Program-made: the position numbers and the translations under genes | The notes under the pieces: model-generated | Database searches by the model: none | Told to the model about the DNA's origin: nothing | Seen by the model: the letters and a program-made list of their open reading frames with translations, nothing else | Shown: in pieces, positions 8,324 through 18,185 of the stretch | Layout of the letters: every line of letters begins with the position of its first letter | Position numbering within the stretch: the first letter of the stretch is position 1 | NCBI GenBank assembly: GCA_003574885.1 | Contig: PJFC01000001.1 | Coordinates: forward strand, 310,001-374,000 | Source of the DNA: Geobacter sp. | GTDB lineage: Bacteria > Desulfobacterota > Desulfuromonadia > Geobacterales > Geobacteraceae | Reading direction: 5' to 3' | DNA: 64,000 bases

Positions 8324-8874
8324 GGTCACGCTTTGTTAAATCCGTCTGCTCCTCACTTCTCGCCCTGTACGTAGTGCTGCTCCTGGCCGGCTGCGGTGCC
8401 GCCACGAAGGTCTCAGTCGCCCCTGATTTCAAACCGGGACCGGAACAGGAAGCGGTCTACATCTTTCCCTTCACCACCACCCTGGTGCCGGAGAATTTCA
8501 GCGAATCCGTCTTCAACGCTTATGTGGACGACCTGAACGACAACCATGCCAAGACCAATGCCACCTGGTTTGCTATCATCAAGGAAGACATGAAGAACGT
8601 CGACCAGCAGTGGCTTGCCCGGCAGTTCTACATAACCGGCGAAATCTGGAGCTACATAGAGAACTCCGGCTGCTGTTCCACCGAACTGCGCACAAAGGCC
8701 CGCCTCCAGTTTTACGAAGTAGGGAAGAAGGAGCCGTCGATGGAGGTCTACATCCCCCTTGAAAGCTTCTTCGAACACGACCGCTCTACACTTGCCGTGG
8801 AACGGGACCGCCTGGCAAAGCGCCTGGCCGACGAAATGACTGTGCAGACTCTCAAGGCGCTCCGGAAACAGTAG
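8317..8874 (+). CDS. Predicted outer-membrane or periplasmic lipoprotein, unknown function
   Basis: A 185-aa protein with a lipoprotein signal: basic start MVGSRFVK, a hydrophobic stretch, and the lipobox LLAGC at about residues 23-27. The mature part is soluble and mixed alpha/beta, with an adjacent Cys pair (SGCCST). The ATG overlaps the stop of the second DUF507 gene, which fixes both the start and the operon. I do not recognise the family. Confidence 0.75.
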   Translation: MVGSRFVKSVCSSLLALYVVLLLAGCGAATKVSVAPDFKPGPEQEAVYIFPFTTTLVPENFSESVFNAYVDDLNDNHAKTNATWFAIIKEDMKNVDQQWLARQFYITGEIWSYIENSGCCSTELRTKARLQFYEVGKKEPSMEVYIPLESFFEHDRSTLAVERDRLAKRLADEMTVQTLKALRKQ

Positions 8875-8965
8875 CCCGTCCCACAACATGCGGCCGGCGT
8901 ATCACCACGGCCCCCCGCTCGTCCCCCTCCCGCCCCGGTCCCGGGAATTTTTTTCGATTAATGAC

Positions 8966-8994
8966 TTGATTTTTACCGACACCCTGTTTATATT
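8966..8994 (+). promoter_or_regulatory. groESL promoter
   Basis: TTGATT (8966-8971), 17-base spacer, TATATT (8989-8994). Transcription would start near 9001, just ahead of the CIRCE element, the usual arrangement for HrcA control. Confidence 0.65.
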
Positions 8995-9004
8995 TACCCA
9001 GCGA

Positions 9005-9031
9005 TTAGCACTCAGCGGTTTCGAGTGCTAA
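9005..9031 (+). promoter_or_regulatory. CIRCE operator (HrcA binding site)
   Basis: A perfect match to the CIRCE consensus: TTAGCACTC (9005-9013), 9-base spacer, GAGTGCTAA (9023-9031). HrcA bound here represses groESL until heat shock titrates GroEL. Confidence 0.97.
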
Positions 9032-9085
9032 TATTTTTTCACCAACTCACCATTACAAAACCAACGCAGAAAGGAGATGCAACTG

Positions 9086-9376
9086 ATGAATCTGAGACCA
9101 TTGCAGGACCGTATTATCGTGAAGAGGCTGGAAGAGGAGACGAAAACCGCCGGCGGCATACTCATTCCCGACACCGCCAAAGAAAAACCCCAGCAGGGGG
9201 AAGTGGTTGCGGTTGGGAAAGGGAAGCTCACCGAGGACGGCAAGACCATCCCCATGGACGTAAAAGTCGGTGACAAGGTTCTGTTCGGCAAGTACTCCGG
9301 CACCGAGATCAAACTCAATGGCCAGGACTACCTGATCATGCGGGAAGACGACATCCTCGGCGTCCTGGAGAAGTAG
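9086..9376 (+). CDS. groES: Co-chaperonin GroES
   Basis: 96 aa, typical length. It begins [14 protein letters not shown] and contains the mobile loop ([20 protein letters not shown]) and the C-terminal strand [14 protein letters not shown]. GroES heptamers cap the GroEL ring. The ATG at 9086 lies 9 bases after AAGGAG; an ATG nine bases earlier abuts that site and is rejected. Heat-shock control is expected from the promoter and CIRCE upstream. Confidence 0.97.
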   Translation: MNLRPLQDRIIVKRLEEETKTAGGILIPDTAKEKPQQGEVVAVGKGKLTEDGKTIPMDVKVGDKVLFGKYSGTEIKLNGQDYLIMREDDILGVLEK

Positions 9377-9431
9377 GGGCGAAATCCTGTATTCGTCTTT
9401 ACTGGTAAGCGATCTCAAGGATCGCCCCTAC
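9373..9431. repeat. Palindrome starting at the groES stop codon
   Basis: The left arm GTAGGGGCGA (9373-9382) contains the groES TAG stop. The right arm TCGCCCCTAC (9422-9431) is its exact complement, with further pairing inward (ATCCT/AGGAT). The groEL start lies 40 bases downstream. Confidence 0.7.
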
Positions 9432-9464
9432 CTGAAACATACACACTATATATATGGAGGATAG

Positions 9465-11120
<1,656 letters not shown>

Positions 11121-11130
11121 TTTGGGACGA

Positions 11131-11233
11131 CGCTTTTTCGCCCTGCGTTCGTCAGTCATCGAGATGGGTTGTGCGGCGTACTTCCAGTACGCCTCCGCCC
11201 CACCTCTCGACTTCCTGCCCAGGACAAAAAATC
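11131..11233. repeat. Imperfect palindrome with GCGTAC core after groEL (copy B)
   Basis: The left arm (about 11131-11165, CTTTTTCGCCCTG...AGTCATCGAG) pairs with the right arm (about 11205-11233, CTCGACTTCCTGCCCAGGAC...). The centre reads GGCGTACTTCCAGTACGCC (11177-11195). It begins 10 bases after the groEL stop. Confidence 0.65.
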
Positions 11234-11250
11234 CTCATCCCTCACACACA

Positions 11251-11287
11251 AAAAGGGAGCGACCAAACGGTCGCTCCCTTTTTTTTA
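11251..11287 (+). terminator. Terminator of groESL
   Basis: A 12-bp stem (AAGGGAGCGACC / GGTCGCTCCCTT) with an AAAC loop and a long T run on the plus strand. Confidence 0.85.
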
Positions 11288-11329
11288 TTTCTTCGGTCGG
11301 TCTCTGTAAACCAACCGCTTCACCGGTCT

Positions 11330-12049
11330 TCAAAAACTATGGGAACTCTTCATCAGCATGCTGACGCCGAGATAGGTGAAGAGGGTCACCCCGAAGCCCA
11401 CGATTCCTCCCCAGGCCACGGCACGCTCCCAATGGGGACCCTTGAGCCGGATATGGAGATAGAACGCGTAAAAGAGCCAGAGGATGGAGGTCCAGAACTC
11501 CTTGGGAGTCCAGAGCCAATAGGTTCCCCAGGCGTAGTACCCCCAGATTCCCCCCGACACCATGGAGGCGGAGAAAAACGTGTACCCGACCAGGGCCGCC
11601 CGGTACTGAAGATCAAGGAGCGGTCGCTCGTGCCGCACGAGGAACACTGCACCGAGCAGGGCTCCGATGGCGAACAGGGCGTAGGCAAAAAAGGCGAGGG
11701 CCACGTGGAGCTCGAACCAGTATATATCAAGGATCGGCGGCAGCGGCATGTTGATGCTCCTGAACGGAAGAGCCATAAGGGCGAAGAGCGCCGCAGTAAA
11801 GCCAACCAGCCAGGCAAACAGATCTGATTGCCGCAGGGGAGCGGCGAAGAGGAAGGGGAGGGCCATGAGAGCGATGGATGTGGAGAAAAAGACCAAGGTG
11901 TCATGGGGGCCGACCAGCGGCAGCCGCCCCAGGTCATGGCCACGCAGTGCCAGGTAGGTGAGTTCGGTCAGCAGCCCGGCAACCAGGAGCAGCCGCCGGA
12001 GGCCGCACAACAGGTAGAGCACACAGGAGGAGAGGAGAAGCCATATCAT
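11330..12049 (-). CDS. CcsA/ResC-type cytochrome c assembly protein
   Basis: A 239-aa polytopic membrane protein with about seven hydrophobic helices and the haem-handling WWD-type motif WGTYWLWTPKEFW near residues 171-183, plus conserved histidines (LHVALAFFAY and others). CcsA proteins work with CcsB/ResB to export haem and ligate it to CXXCH apocytochromes outside the membrane. The size fits the short CcsA/HemX-like form. It converges on groEL. No ccsB partner is adjacent, so a HemX-type role in haem metabolism is also possible. Confidence 0.75.
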   Translation of the reverse strand: MIWLLLSSCVLYLLCGLRRLLLVAGLLTELTYLALRGHDLGRLPLVGPHDTLVFFSTSIALMALPFLFAAPLRQSDLFAWLVGFTAALFALMALPFRSINMPLPPILDIYWFELHVALAFFAYALFAIGALLGAVFLVRHERPLLDLQYRAALVGYTFFSASMVSGGIWGYYAWGTYWLWTPKEFWTSILWLFYAFYLHIRLKGPHWERAVAWGGIVGFGVTLFTYLGVSMLMKSSHSF

Positions 12050-12120
12050 TCGTTATTCACCAGCCGCGTCAGGGATAGTAAAGCCTGTTCCACTATACCC
12101 GGCGGACTTGGACGGTCAAG

Positions 12121-12151
12121 AAAAAAAGGGCCCGGCACACCTGCCGGACCC
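12121..12151 (-). terminator. Terminator of the hdr-flx operon
   Basis: On the minus strand: a 10-bp stem GGGTCCGGCA / TGCCGGGCCC, 4-base loop and seven Ts, 28 bases after the flxA stop. Confidence 0.85.
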
Positions 12152-12178
12152 TCCATCTTCACTCCCCTCGCTGGAACC

Positions 12179-13024
12179 TCAGAACTCCTGGGGCATCGCC
12201 TTCACCTGCTTCGCCGTGAATACCGGCCCGTCCTTGCAGACGTAGACGTTTCCAACGTTGCAGCGGCCGCACTTCCCCAGTCCGCACTTCATCCGGTTCT
12301 CCAGGGTGGTGTAGATCGCCTCGTCGGTAAAGCCGAGTTTCTCCAGCACAGGAAGGGTGAACTTGATCATGATGGGAGGACCACAGACCAGGGCGATGGT
12401 GTTCGCAGCAGCAGGGGCCGCCTCTTCCAGGATGGTCGGGACAAAGCCGACCCTGCCATCCCAAGTGGGACCGTTGCCGCCGGGATCCACGGTCTTGACC
12501 AGGTTCACGTCGCTCCGCTCTTCCCACTCCTTCAGTTCGTGCTTGTAGACCAGGTCCGCCTCCGAACGAGCGCCATAGACGATGGTGATGTCGCCGAACT
12601 TGTCCCTCAGGTCCAGACAGTTCCAGATCACCGTCCTGAGAGGCGGCAGGGCGATCCCCCCGGCTACGAAGACCAGGTTCTTGCCGTAGAACTCTTCGAT
12701 GGGGAAGGAGTTGCCGTAGGGGCCGCGGACGCCGACGGTGTCCCCCACCTCCAGGGAGCGGAGGGCATCGGTCACCCGACCCACGGAGCGGAAGCAGCAT
12801 TCGATGTACCCCTTCCTCGTGGGAGAGGAGGCGATGCAAAAGGTGGACTCGCCGGCCCCAAAAGCGGAGTACTCGGCAAACTGGCCGGCCCGGAAGGTGA
12901 AGCTGTCCCGCACCTGCTCGTCCTGGAATACCAGCCGGAAGCTCCGGGTATCCAAGGTCTCGTCGCGCATCTCCTCGATGGTGGCAAGATGGGGCATGTA
13001 GATGTTTTTACCGTGATCGCACAT
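12179..13024 (-). CDS. flxA: FAD/NAD(P)-binding oxidoreductase subunit FlxA
   Basis: 281 aa of the ferredoxin-NADP reductase/sulfhydrogenase-gamma family: an FAD-binding barrel, then an NAD-binding domain (LVFVAGGIALPPLRTVI), then a C-terminal [2Fe-2S] motif CGLGKCGRC...C. In Desulfovibrio FlxABCD-HdrABC this subunit oxidises NADH and passes electrons into the complex. It is the last gene of the seven-gene operon and precedes the terminator. The ATG at 13024 lacks a clear ribosome site; an ATG nine codons downstream is also possible. Confidence 0.85.
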   Translation of the reverse strand: MCDHGKNIYMPHLATIEEMRDETLDTRSFRLVFQDEQVRDSFTFRAGQFAEYSAFGAGESTFCIASSPTRKGYIECCFRSVGRVTDALRSLEVGDTVGVRGPYGNSFPIEEFYGKNLVFVAGGIALPPLRTVIWNCLDLRDKFGDITIVYGARSEADLVYKHELKEWEERSDVNLVKTVDPGGNGPTWDGRVGFVPTILEEAAPAAANTIALVCGPPIMIKFTLPVLEKLGFTDEAIYTTLENRMKCGLGKCGRCNVGNVYVCKDGPVFTAKQVKAMPQEF

Positions 13025-13031
13025 GTGAATT

Positions 13032-13103
13032 CAGGGGCTAGTGGCCGGGGACTAGGGGCTAAAGAAGCCGTTACTAGTCCCTAATCCCTAGTCCCCAGTC
13101 CCT
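13032..13103. repeat. Palindrome spanning the flxB stop and flxB/flxA spacer
   Basis: Perfect 11-bp arms GGGGACTAGGG (13047-13057) and CCCTAGTCCCC (13086-13096), with more imperfect copies of the same words on both sides. The right arm contains the flxB TAG stop, and its outer part encodes the last few FlxB residues. Confidence 0.7.
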
Positions 13104-14104
13104 TTCTGGTGTATTTCTTCGATGACCGCGTAGATGTCGATCCCGACCGGGCAGTTACGGATGCAGCGTCCGCAGCCGGTGCAGAGGGTCTGGCCGAACT
13201 TGTCGTCGTAGTACGTGAACTTGTGCATGATCCTGTTGCGGTAGCGCTTGTTCTGGATGTCCCGCGGGTTGTGGCCGGAGGCGTGGTTGGTGAACTTGCC
13301 GAAGCCGCAGGCGTCCCAGTGCTTGCGGCGCTCTCCCTTGTCGGCGGTCCCTTCGTCGTTGATGTCGAAGCAGTGGCAGACCGGGCAGAGGAAGGCGCAG
13401 GCGCCGCAGCCGGCGCAGCGGTCGGCGATGCCGTTCCAGAGGGGGCTTTCGAAGTTGCCGTCGAGCCACGCCTTGATCTTCTTCAGGTCGAGCTTCTCCA
13501 CCACCGGTTCAGCCAGGGGGAGGGGTTTCGCGTTACTGGCATCACCGAAGAGCTGGGAGTGGCAGGCCATGAGGCGCTCTCCCTTCTCCGTCGGCGCCTC
13601 GCAGGCATATCCCCCTCCTTCCAGTGGCGTCAGGAAGAGGTCGGACCCCTTCATCTCGGCAGGGGAGAGCCCCACCGCCGTGCAGAAGCAGGCGTCGTCT
13701 GCCTTCGTGCAGGCAAGGCCGATGATGGTGGTCTTGCGCCGACGCTCCAGGAAGAATTCGTCCTTATAGTCCCAGGAAAAGACCGCATCCAGAATTCCCG
13801 GAGCCGCCGCATCGCAGGGACGGGCACCGATAAGCACCGTCTCCGGAATGGCGCAGACATCCACATCCTGCACCGTCGTCTTCCCCTCCTTTTTTTCGAA
13901 GGAGAGGATGGTCTCGCAGACCGGGAAGAACGTCTCCTTGACAGAACGGCGCGGCAGCTGATCCAGGACCAGATCATCCCCCGTCGTCAGCGGTTCGTAG
14001 AGAGTCATGGCTCCGGCCTGTTTGGGGCCCACCACCCGTGCACCCTCTTTGACGAGGGTGTCGATGAGGATGCGGAGGTTCTGTTCGGTTATCATTTTCG
14101 GCAT
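13088..14104 (-). CDS. flxB: 4Fe-4S subunit FlxB (sulfhydrogenase beta/HydB-like)
   Basis: 338 aa. The N-terminal half resembles the sulfhydrogenase beta-subunit domain (SFEKKEGKTTV, GARPCDAAA, FFLERRRKTTIIGLAC). Two ferredoxin-type clusters follow in the C-terminal part: CAGCGACAFLCPVC and CTGCGRCIRNCPVG. It would relay electrons between FlxA and the Hdr part. The start is the ATG at 14104 after a weak GAGAA site; ATG 14095 is an alternative. The last residues (KGTGD) are encoded within a palindrome arm, so the C-terminus may vary between strains. Confidence 0.82.
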   Translation of the reverse strand: MPKMITEQNLRILIDTLVKEGARVVGPKQAGAMTLYEPLTTGDDLVLDQLPRRSVKETFFPVCETILSFEKKEGKTTVQDVDVCAIPETVLIGARPCDAAAPGILDAVFSWDYKDEFFLERRRKTTIIGLACTKADDACFCTAVGLSPAEMKGSDLFLTPLEGGGYACEAPTEKGERLMACHSQLFGDASNAKPLPLAEPVVEKLDLKKIKAWLDGNFESPLWNGIADRCAGCGACAFLCPVCHCFDINDEGTADKGERRKHWDACGFGKFTNHASGHNPRDIQNKRYRNRIMHKFTYYDDKFGQTLCTGCGRCIRNCPVGIDIYAVIEEIHQKGTGD

Positions 14105-14125
14105 AGAGTTTCTCGATGTCTTTTT

Positions 14126-14244
14126 GAAGCGAGCAATTTTTCGCTCAATCAAGGCTGTCGAGGGATGGCGCGAAGGCGTAGCAGCGCTACGCCGCACAAG
14201 CTATCCCGAAGACTTACGCAGAGTGAGCGGAAAAGGGCCGCTTC
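14126..14244. repeat. Palindrome in flxC/flxB spacer, CTACGCC core (copy C)
   Basis: The left arm starts at 14126 (GAAGCGAGCAATTTTTCGCTCA). Its partner, read on the minus strand from 14244, is GAAGCGGCCCTTTTCCGCTCA. The core GGCGTAGCAGCGCTACGCC is near 14176-14194. It ends one base before the flxC stop codon. Confidence 0.75.
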
Positions 14245-14245
14245 C

Positions 14246-15193
14246 CTATTTTATGAAGCTCTGGTCGTCGTTGTCCTTATACTCCGTCAGCGGCCCTTTT
14301 TCCTGGGGGGCCAGTCCCGCTTCGAAGGCGTACAGTTCCTTCATCTCCATTGCCATCTTCCGGTTGAGGAGGTTCAAGGGGATGTCCATGGGACAGACCC
14401 GCTCGCACTCGGCACAGCCGGCGCAGCGCCCCGCCAGGTGCATGGCGCGGACGATGTGCCAGGCCATGTTCCCCGCCGGCCGGGGAGTGCTCTCCACCGC
14501 CTGGGGGCGGTTCTTGTCGCAGAGGCACTGCTCGCAATAGCAGAAGGGGCACACCTGGCGGCAGGCCATGCAGCGGACGCAGCGTGAAAAATGCTCCTTC
14601 CAGAATGCCCAGCGCTCGGCCGGGGTCATGGCCCCCAGCCGGGCCATCTCCTCGGCCTCCACCGGCGTCAGCTGAGGCGGAGAGGGAAGGGTTCCGGCGA
14701 TCAGGCCGGCCCCCTCCGGCGTATGGACGGTACACTCCCGGCATTTGCGGGCGATGTTCCCGGTGGTAAGCGGCTCGCCGTTACCGGCCCCGCTCCCCTT
14801 CACCCCGGCGCAGACCACGCCGATGATGAAGACATCCTCCCGTTTGATCTGGGATTCCCCCATGAGGCCGGCCAGTGCGCGCATGTCGCACCCCTTGGCG
14901 ACGATGGCGACCCGCCCCTTTTTGACCACGTCCTTCTTCGCCTTGGTGAGGTAGAGGGCGAGGTTGTTGACGCAGGCAGGGGAGAAGATCAGCTCAGTAG
15001 CCTTGGCCGGGTCGGTGACGATGGCCGGCATGGCGGTGCCGGCACGACGACCGGCCTTGTACCCCACCACCGCAGTTACCGTCCCGTCGGAGAGAATCCT
15101 GACCGCTTCCTTCCCGATAGCCTCGGTGACGTCGGCATAGCAGGAGGTGTCGATGGGGGTGGCTGTTTCTAATTTTTGTGCCGTACTGTTCAT
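14246..15193 (-). CDS. flxC: Iron-sulfur subunit FlxC (FrhB/FdhB-like)
   Basis: 315 aa. The N-terminal part resembles the FrhB/FdhB family (GYKAGRRAGTAMPAIV, KGCDMRALAGLM, VFIIGVVCAGV). Two cluster motifs follow: CVRCMACRQVCPFCYCEQC and CAGCAECERVCPMDI. It is expected to carry electrons between FlxB and FlxD. The start is the ATG at 15193; a TTG three codons upstream is possible but less likely. A palindrome abuts the stop codon and another precedes the start. Confidence 0.82.
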   Translation of the reverse strand: MNSTAQKLETATPIDTSCYADVTEAIGKEAVRILSDGTVTAVVGYKAGRRAGTAMPAIVTDPAKATELIFSPACVNNLALYLTKAKKDVVKKGRVAIVAKGCDMRALAGLMGESQIKREDVFIIGVVCAGVKGSGAGNGEPLTTGNIARKCRECTVHTPEGAGLIAGTLPSPPQLTPVEAEEMARLGAMTPAERWAFWKEHFSRCVRCMACRQVCPFCYCEQCLCDKNRPQAVESTPRPAGNMAWHIVRAMHLAGRCAGCAECERVCPMDIPLNLLNRKMAMEMKELYAFEAGLAPQEKGPLTEYKDNDDQSFIK

Positions 15194-15213
15194 GGGAACC
15201 AAAACCTTTTAAT

Positions 15214-15303
15214 GGGACGCGGAAAAAGCGAAAAAATCGGATAACTGCGGATCGAACCATTCTTTCGTTTTAAAATCCGCCTTTTTCGCCTCAATCCGCG
15301 TCC
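15214..15303. repeat. Palindrome in flxD/flxC spacer
   Basis: The left arm GGGACGCGGAAAAAGCGAAA (from 15214) is complementary to the right arm TTTTTCGCCTCAATCCGCGTCC (15282-15303), allowing small bulges. It ends four bases before the flxD stop. Confidence 0.65.
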
Positions 15304-15307
15304 TATT

Positions 15308-15808
15308 CTAGATGTTGTTGTATGCCTCTTGCAGTTCCGGGGTAGCCAGCACACCCGACCAGCACTCCTCCGTCTCCAGCGCCTTGAACTCATCCATCGG
15401 CCCCATGACGCGGATCCGTTCTGTCAACTCTGTCACCACCTCCACCCACTTCCCCCCCTCGGCGGCCGAGACCCAGGAAAACTGGAGGCGGGCGAGATCC
15501 ACTCCGACGAAGTCCAGGAGCCCCCGAAATGCGGCAAATCGGCGCCGGGCATGGAGATTCCCCGCCATGTAGTGACAGTCACCGGGATGGCAGCCGGAGA
15601 CCAGCACCCCGTCGGCGCCGCGCTGGAAGGCGCGGAGGATGAAGACCGGGTCGATCCGCCCGGTGCAGGGGAACTTGAGAACCCGGACGTTGGCAGGATA
15701 CTGCATCCGGCTCGTCCCGGCCAGGTCCGCCCCTGCATAGGTGCACCAGGTGCAGACGAAGGCAACTATCTTCGGTTCGAAGTCATGTTTTTCTTTGGTT
15801 TCGTGCAT
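15308..15808 (-). CDS. flxD: MvhD-like electron-transfer subunit FlxD
   Basis: 166 aa of the methyl-viologen-reducing hydrogenase delta (MvhD/FrhD) family, with conserved cysteines in FVCTWCTYAGADLAG, LKFPCTGRID and SGCHPGDCHY, which hold a [2Fe-2S] cluster. In methanogens and Desulfovibrio this subunit docks on HdrA and hands it electrons. The second of two adjacent ATGs was chosen as start because it is 5 bases from GAGG. It lies between hdrA and flxC. Confidence 0.9.
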   Translation of the reverse strand: MHETKEKHDFEPKIVAFVCTWCTYAGADLAGTSRMQYPANVRVLKFPCTGRIDPVFILRAFQRGADGVLVSGCHPGDCHYMAGNLHARRRFAAFRGLLDFVGVDLARLQFSWVSAAEGGKWVEVVTELTERIRVMGPMDEFKALETEECWSGVLATPELQEAYNNI

Positions 15809-15827
15809 CATTTCCTCACATCATTCA

Positions 15828-15945
15828 GAACGAGCAAGTTTTCGTCAGATCAAGGAAGGCAAGATCCGACGCGGAGACGTAGCAACGCTACGTCGCACAA
15901 GAAGGAGCGAAGCCTGACGCCGAGCTGGCGGGAAATCGCTCGTTC
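15828..15945. repeat. Palindrome overlapping the hdrA stop, CTACG core (copy D)
   Basis: The left arm GAACGAGCAAGTTTTCGTCAG (from 15828) matches the minus-strand right arm GAACGAGCGATTTCCCGCCAG (from 15945). The core GACGTAGCAACGCTACGTC is near 15875-15893. The right end overlaps the hdrA TGA. Confidence 0.8.
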
Positions 15946-17941
15946 ATAACGCTTCGATCATTGCCATGACCTGCTCGTCCGTATACCCGTCGAGCTCGAC
16001 GCTCTTGGAGGGGCAGGTGGCCTGGCAGGTACCACAGCCACCGCAGACGCCGGGGTTGACGTAGGCCACCACCCGGATCAGGTTCCCCTGCCGGTCGCGG
16101 ATCTCTTTCTCCTCCACTGCGCCGTAGGGGCAGACCTTCTTGCAGGAGAAGCAGGCGACGCAGTTCCTCTCGTTGACCCGTGCCACAATCGGCTCCCGCT
16201 CCAGCTGGTCCCGGGAGAAAAGGGTCATCACCTTGGCCGCGGCGGCAGAGGCTTGGGAGACGGTGTCAGGGATATCCTTCGGCCCCTGGCAGGTGCCTGC
16301 CAGATAGATCCCGGCAGTGGCGCACTCCACGGGTTTCAGTTTGGCATGGGCCTCGGAATAGAAATTGTACGTATCGTAGGAAATACCGAGCTTCTGGGCC
16401 AGGGAATCGGCTCCCTGCCGGGGCTGAACCGCCGTGGCGAGGACCACCAGGTCCGCCTCGATCTCCACCTGGACGCCGACCAGCACATCGCTCCCCATGA
16501 CCACGATCTTGTCCCCCTTCTGGTAGAGGCGGGAGACCATGCCGCGGATGTAGACCGCTTCCTCTTCCTCAACCGCCCGGCGCCAGAACTCATCGTAGCT
16601 CTTCCCCGGCGTACGGGCGTCCATGAAGAAGACGTAGGCCTGTCCGTCGTGGACCTTGTGCTTGTAGAGCATGGTGTGCTTGGCGGTGTACATGCAGCAG
16701 ACCTTGGAGCAGTAGGATATCCCCTTCTCCCTTGCCCGGGAGCCGACACACTGGACGAAGACCACCTGCTTCGGCTCTTTGCCGTCGGAAGGACGGAGAA
16801 TCTTGCCGCCAGTGGGGCCGCTGGCCGAGGCGAGCCGCTCGAAGGTCATCCCGTCGATGACATCGGGGATGGTGCCGTGGCCGAATTCCCCATACCCCTT
16901 GATGGAAGAACCCTTCGGTTTTTCGTTAATGGTATAGAGCTCAAACCCGGTGGCGACAACGATGGCCCCCACCGGTTCGGTGATCAGCTCGTCCTGCTGG
17001 TCGTAGTCAATGGCGCCGGGACCGCAGACCTTGGCGCAGACCCCGCACTTGCCGGACTTGAAGTACGTGCAGTTCTCCCGGTCGATAACCGGGGTGTTGG
17101 GGACCGCCTGGGGAAACGGGACGTAGATGGCCGGCCGGGTGCCGAGGCCGCAGTCGAATTTGCTCCTGATTTTCTTCTGGGGGCACTTGGCCATACAGAC
17201 GCCGCAGCCGGTGCACTTGTCCATATCGACGGAGCGGGCCTTCCTGCGGATGGTGACCTGGAAGTTGCCGATATAGCCGTCGACGTTCTCTATTTCCGCG
17301 TAGGTGTGGAGCTTGATGTTGGGGTGGTTGGCCACGTCCACCATTTTGGGGGTCATGATGCACTGGGAGCAGTCCAGGGTGGGAAAGGTCTCGGAAAGCT
17401 GGGCCATGTGGCCGCCGATGGAGGGCTCCCGCTCAACCAGGAGCACCTGGTGGCCGCAGTCGGCAATGTCGAGGGCTGCCTGGATGCCGGCGATGCCGCC
17501 ACCGATGACGAGCGCCCGCTTGGTGATGGGAACGGTAATCGGCTGGAGCGCCTTGTCCTTCTTCACCCGTTCCACCATGAGTCGTACGATGTCGATCGCC
17601 TTGGTGGTCGCTTCCTCCCGGTCCTCGTGGACCCAGGAGCAGTGCTCCCGGATGTTGGCCATCTCGCAGAGAAACGGATTCAGGCCGGCGGCACGGGCGG
17701 CGTTCCGGAACGTCTTCTCATGCATGCGGGGGGAGCAGGCGGCGACGACGATCCCGTCGAGCCGGTGCTCGGCAATAGCCTTCTTCAGAAGCCCCTGGCC
17801 CGGGTCGGAGCACATGTACTTGTAGTCGGTGGCCAGCGCCACCCCGGGGAGCTTTCCTATCTCCGCCGCAACCCGCTCCACATCCACGGTACGGGAAATG
17901 TTTTCACCACAATGACAGACAAATACGCCGATTCTTGACAT
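15944..17941 (-). CDS. hdrA: Heterodisulfide reductase subunit HdrA (FAD, iron-sulfur)
   Basis: 665 aa, standard HdrA length. Order: N-terminal VFVCHCGENIS; FAD-binding fold VIGGGIAGIQAALDIADCG near residue 145; [4Fe-4S] motifs CTGCGVCMAKCP and CGVCAKVCGPG; then two C-terminal ferredoxin clusters CVACFSCKKVCP and CGGCGTCQATCP. The HdrA flavin is the bifurcation site that splits electron pairs between a disulfide and ferredoxin. The ATG at 17941 follows GAGGGAG. Methanogens are not indicated, so the physiological disulfide is probably not CoM-S-S-CoB; in sulfate reducers a DsrC-like partner is used. Confidence 0.94.
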   Translation of the reverse strand: MSRIGVFVCHCGENISRTVDVERVAAEIGKLPGVALATDYKYMCSDPGQGLLKKAIAEHRLDGIVVAACSPRMHEKTFRNAARAAGLNPFLCEMANIREHCSWVHEDREEATTKAIDIVRLMVERVKKDKALQPITVPITKRALVIGGGIAGIQAALDIADCGHQVLLVEREPSIGGHMAQLSETFPTLDCSQCIMTPKMVDVANHPNIKLHTYAEIENVDGYIGNFQVTIRRKARSVDMDKCTGCGVCMAKCPQKKIRSKFDCGLGTRPAIYVPFPQAVPNTPVIDRENCTYFKSGKCGVCAKVCGPGAIDYDQQDELITEPVGAIVVATGFELYTINEKPKGSSIKGYGEFGHGTIPDVIDGMTFERLASASGPTGGKILRPSDGKEPKQVVFVQCVGSRAREKGISYCSKVCCMYTAKHTMLYKHKVHDGQAYVFFMDARTPGKSYDEFWRRAVEEEEAVYIRGMVSRLYQKGDKIVVMGSDVLVGVQVEIEADLVVLATAVQPRQGADSLAQKLGISYDTYNFYSEAHAKLKPVECATAGIYLAGTCQGPKDIPDTVSQASAAAAKVMTLFSRDQLEREPIVARVNERNCVACFSCKKVCPYGAVEEKEIRDRQGNLIRVVAYVNPGVCGGCGTCQATCPSKSVELDGYTDEQVMAMIEAL

Positions 17942-17958
17942 GAACTCCCTCGAAAAAT

Positions 17959-18170
17959 CCACCACAGAGACACAGAGAAAAAATCCTTTAGACTCTTTAA
18001 ACCGCGAAGGCGCGAAGATTGCGAAAAAAACAAAGAAGGACGTCCGGTTTGGTTATTGCCACAAAATAAGATTGTGGGTTGTCTCTTGTCTTTCCTGGTG
18101 TCCTTTGCGACTTTACGGTTCAAAGTTTTATACTCTTGCCGTTCTCAGTGCCTCCGTGTCTCTGTGGTGG
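17959..18170. repeat. Nested 212-bp palindrome filling the hdrB/hdrA spacer
   Basis: Perfect 15-bp outer arms CCACCACAGAGACAC (17959-17973) and GTGTCTCTGTGGTGG (18156-18170). Inside, CTTTAAACCGCGAAGGCGCG pairs imperfectly with the segment near 18098-18125, and CCACAA/TTGTGG closes the centre. Nearly the whole spacer can fold on itself. Confidence 0.8.
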
Positions 18171-18185
18171 GTTCTAACAGTTGGG

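Noticed and set aside
16253-17938. Long plus-strand open frames opposite hdrA and other core genes
   Set aside because: Such antisense frames are common in GC-rich DNA; the minus-strand frames carry all conserved motifs.
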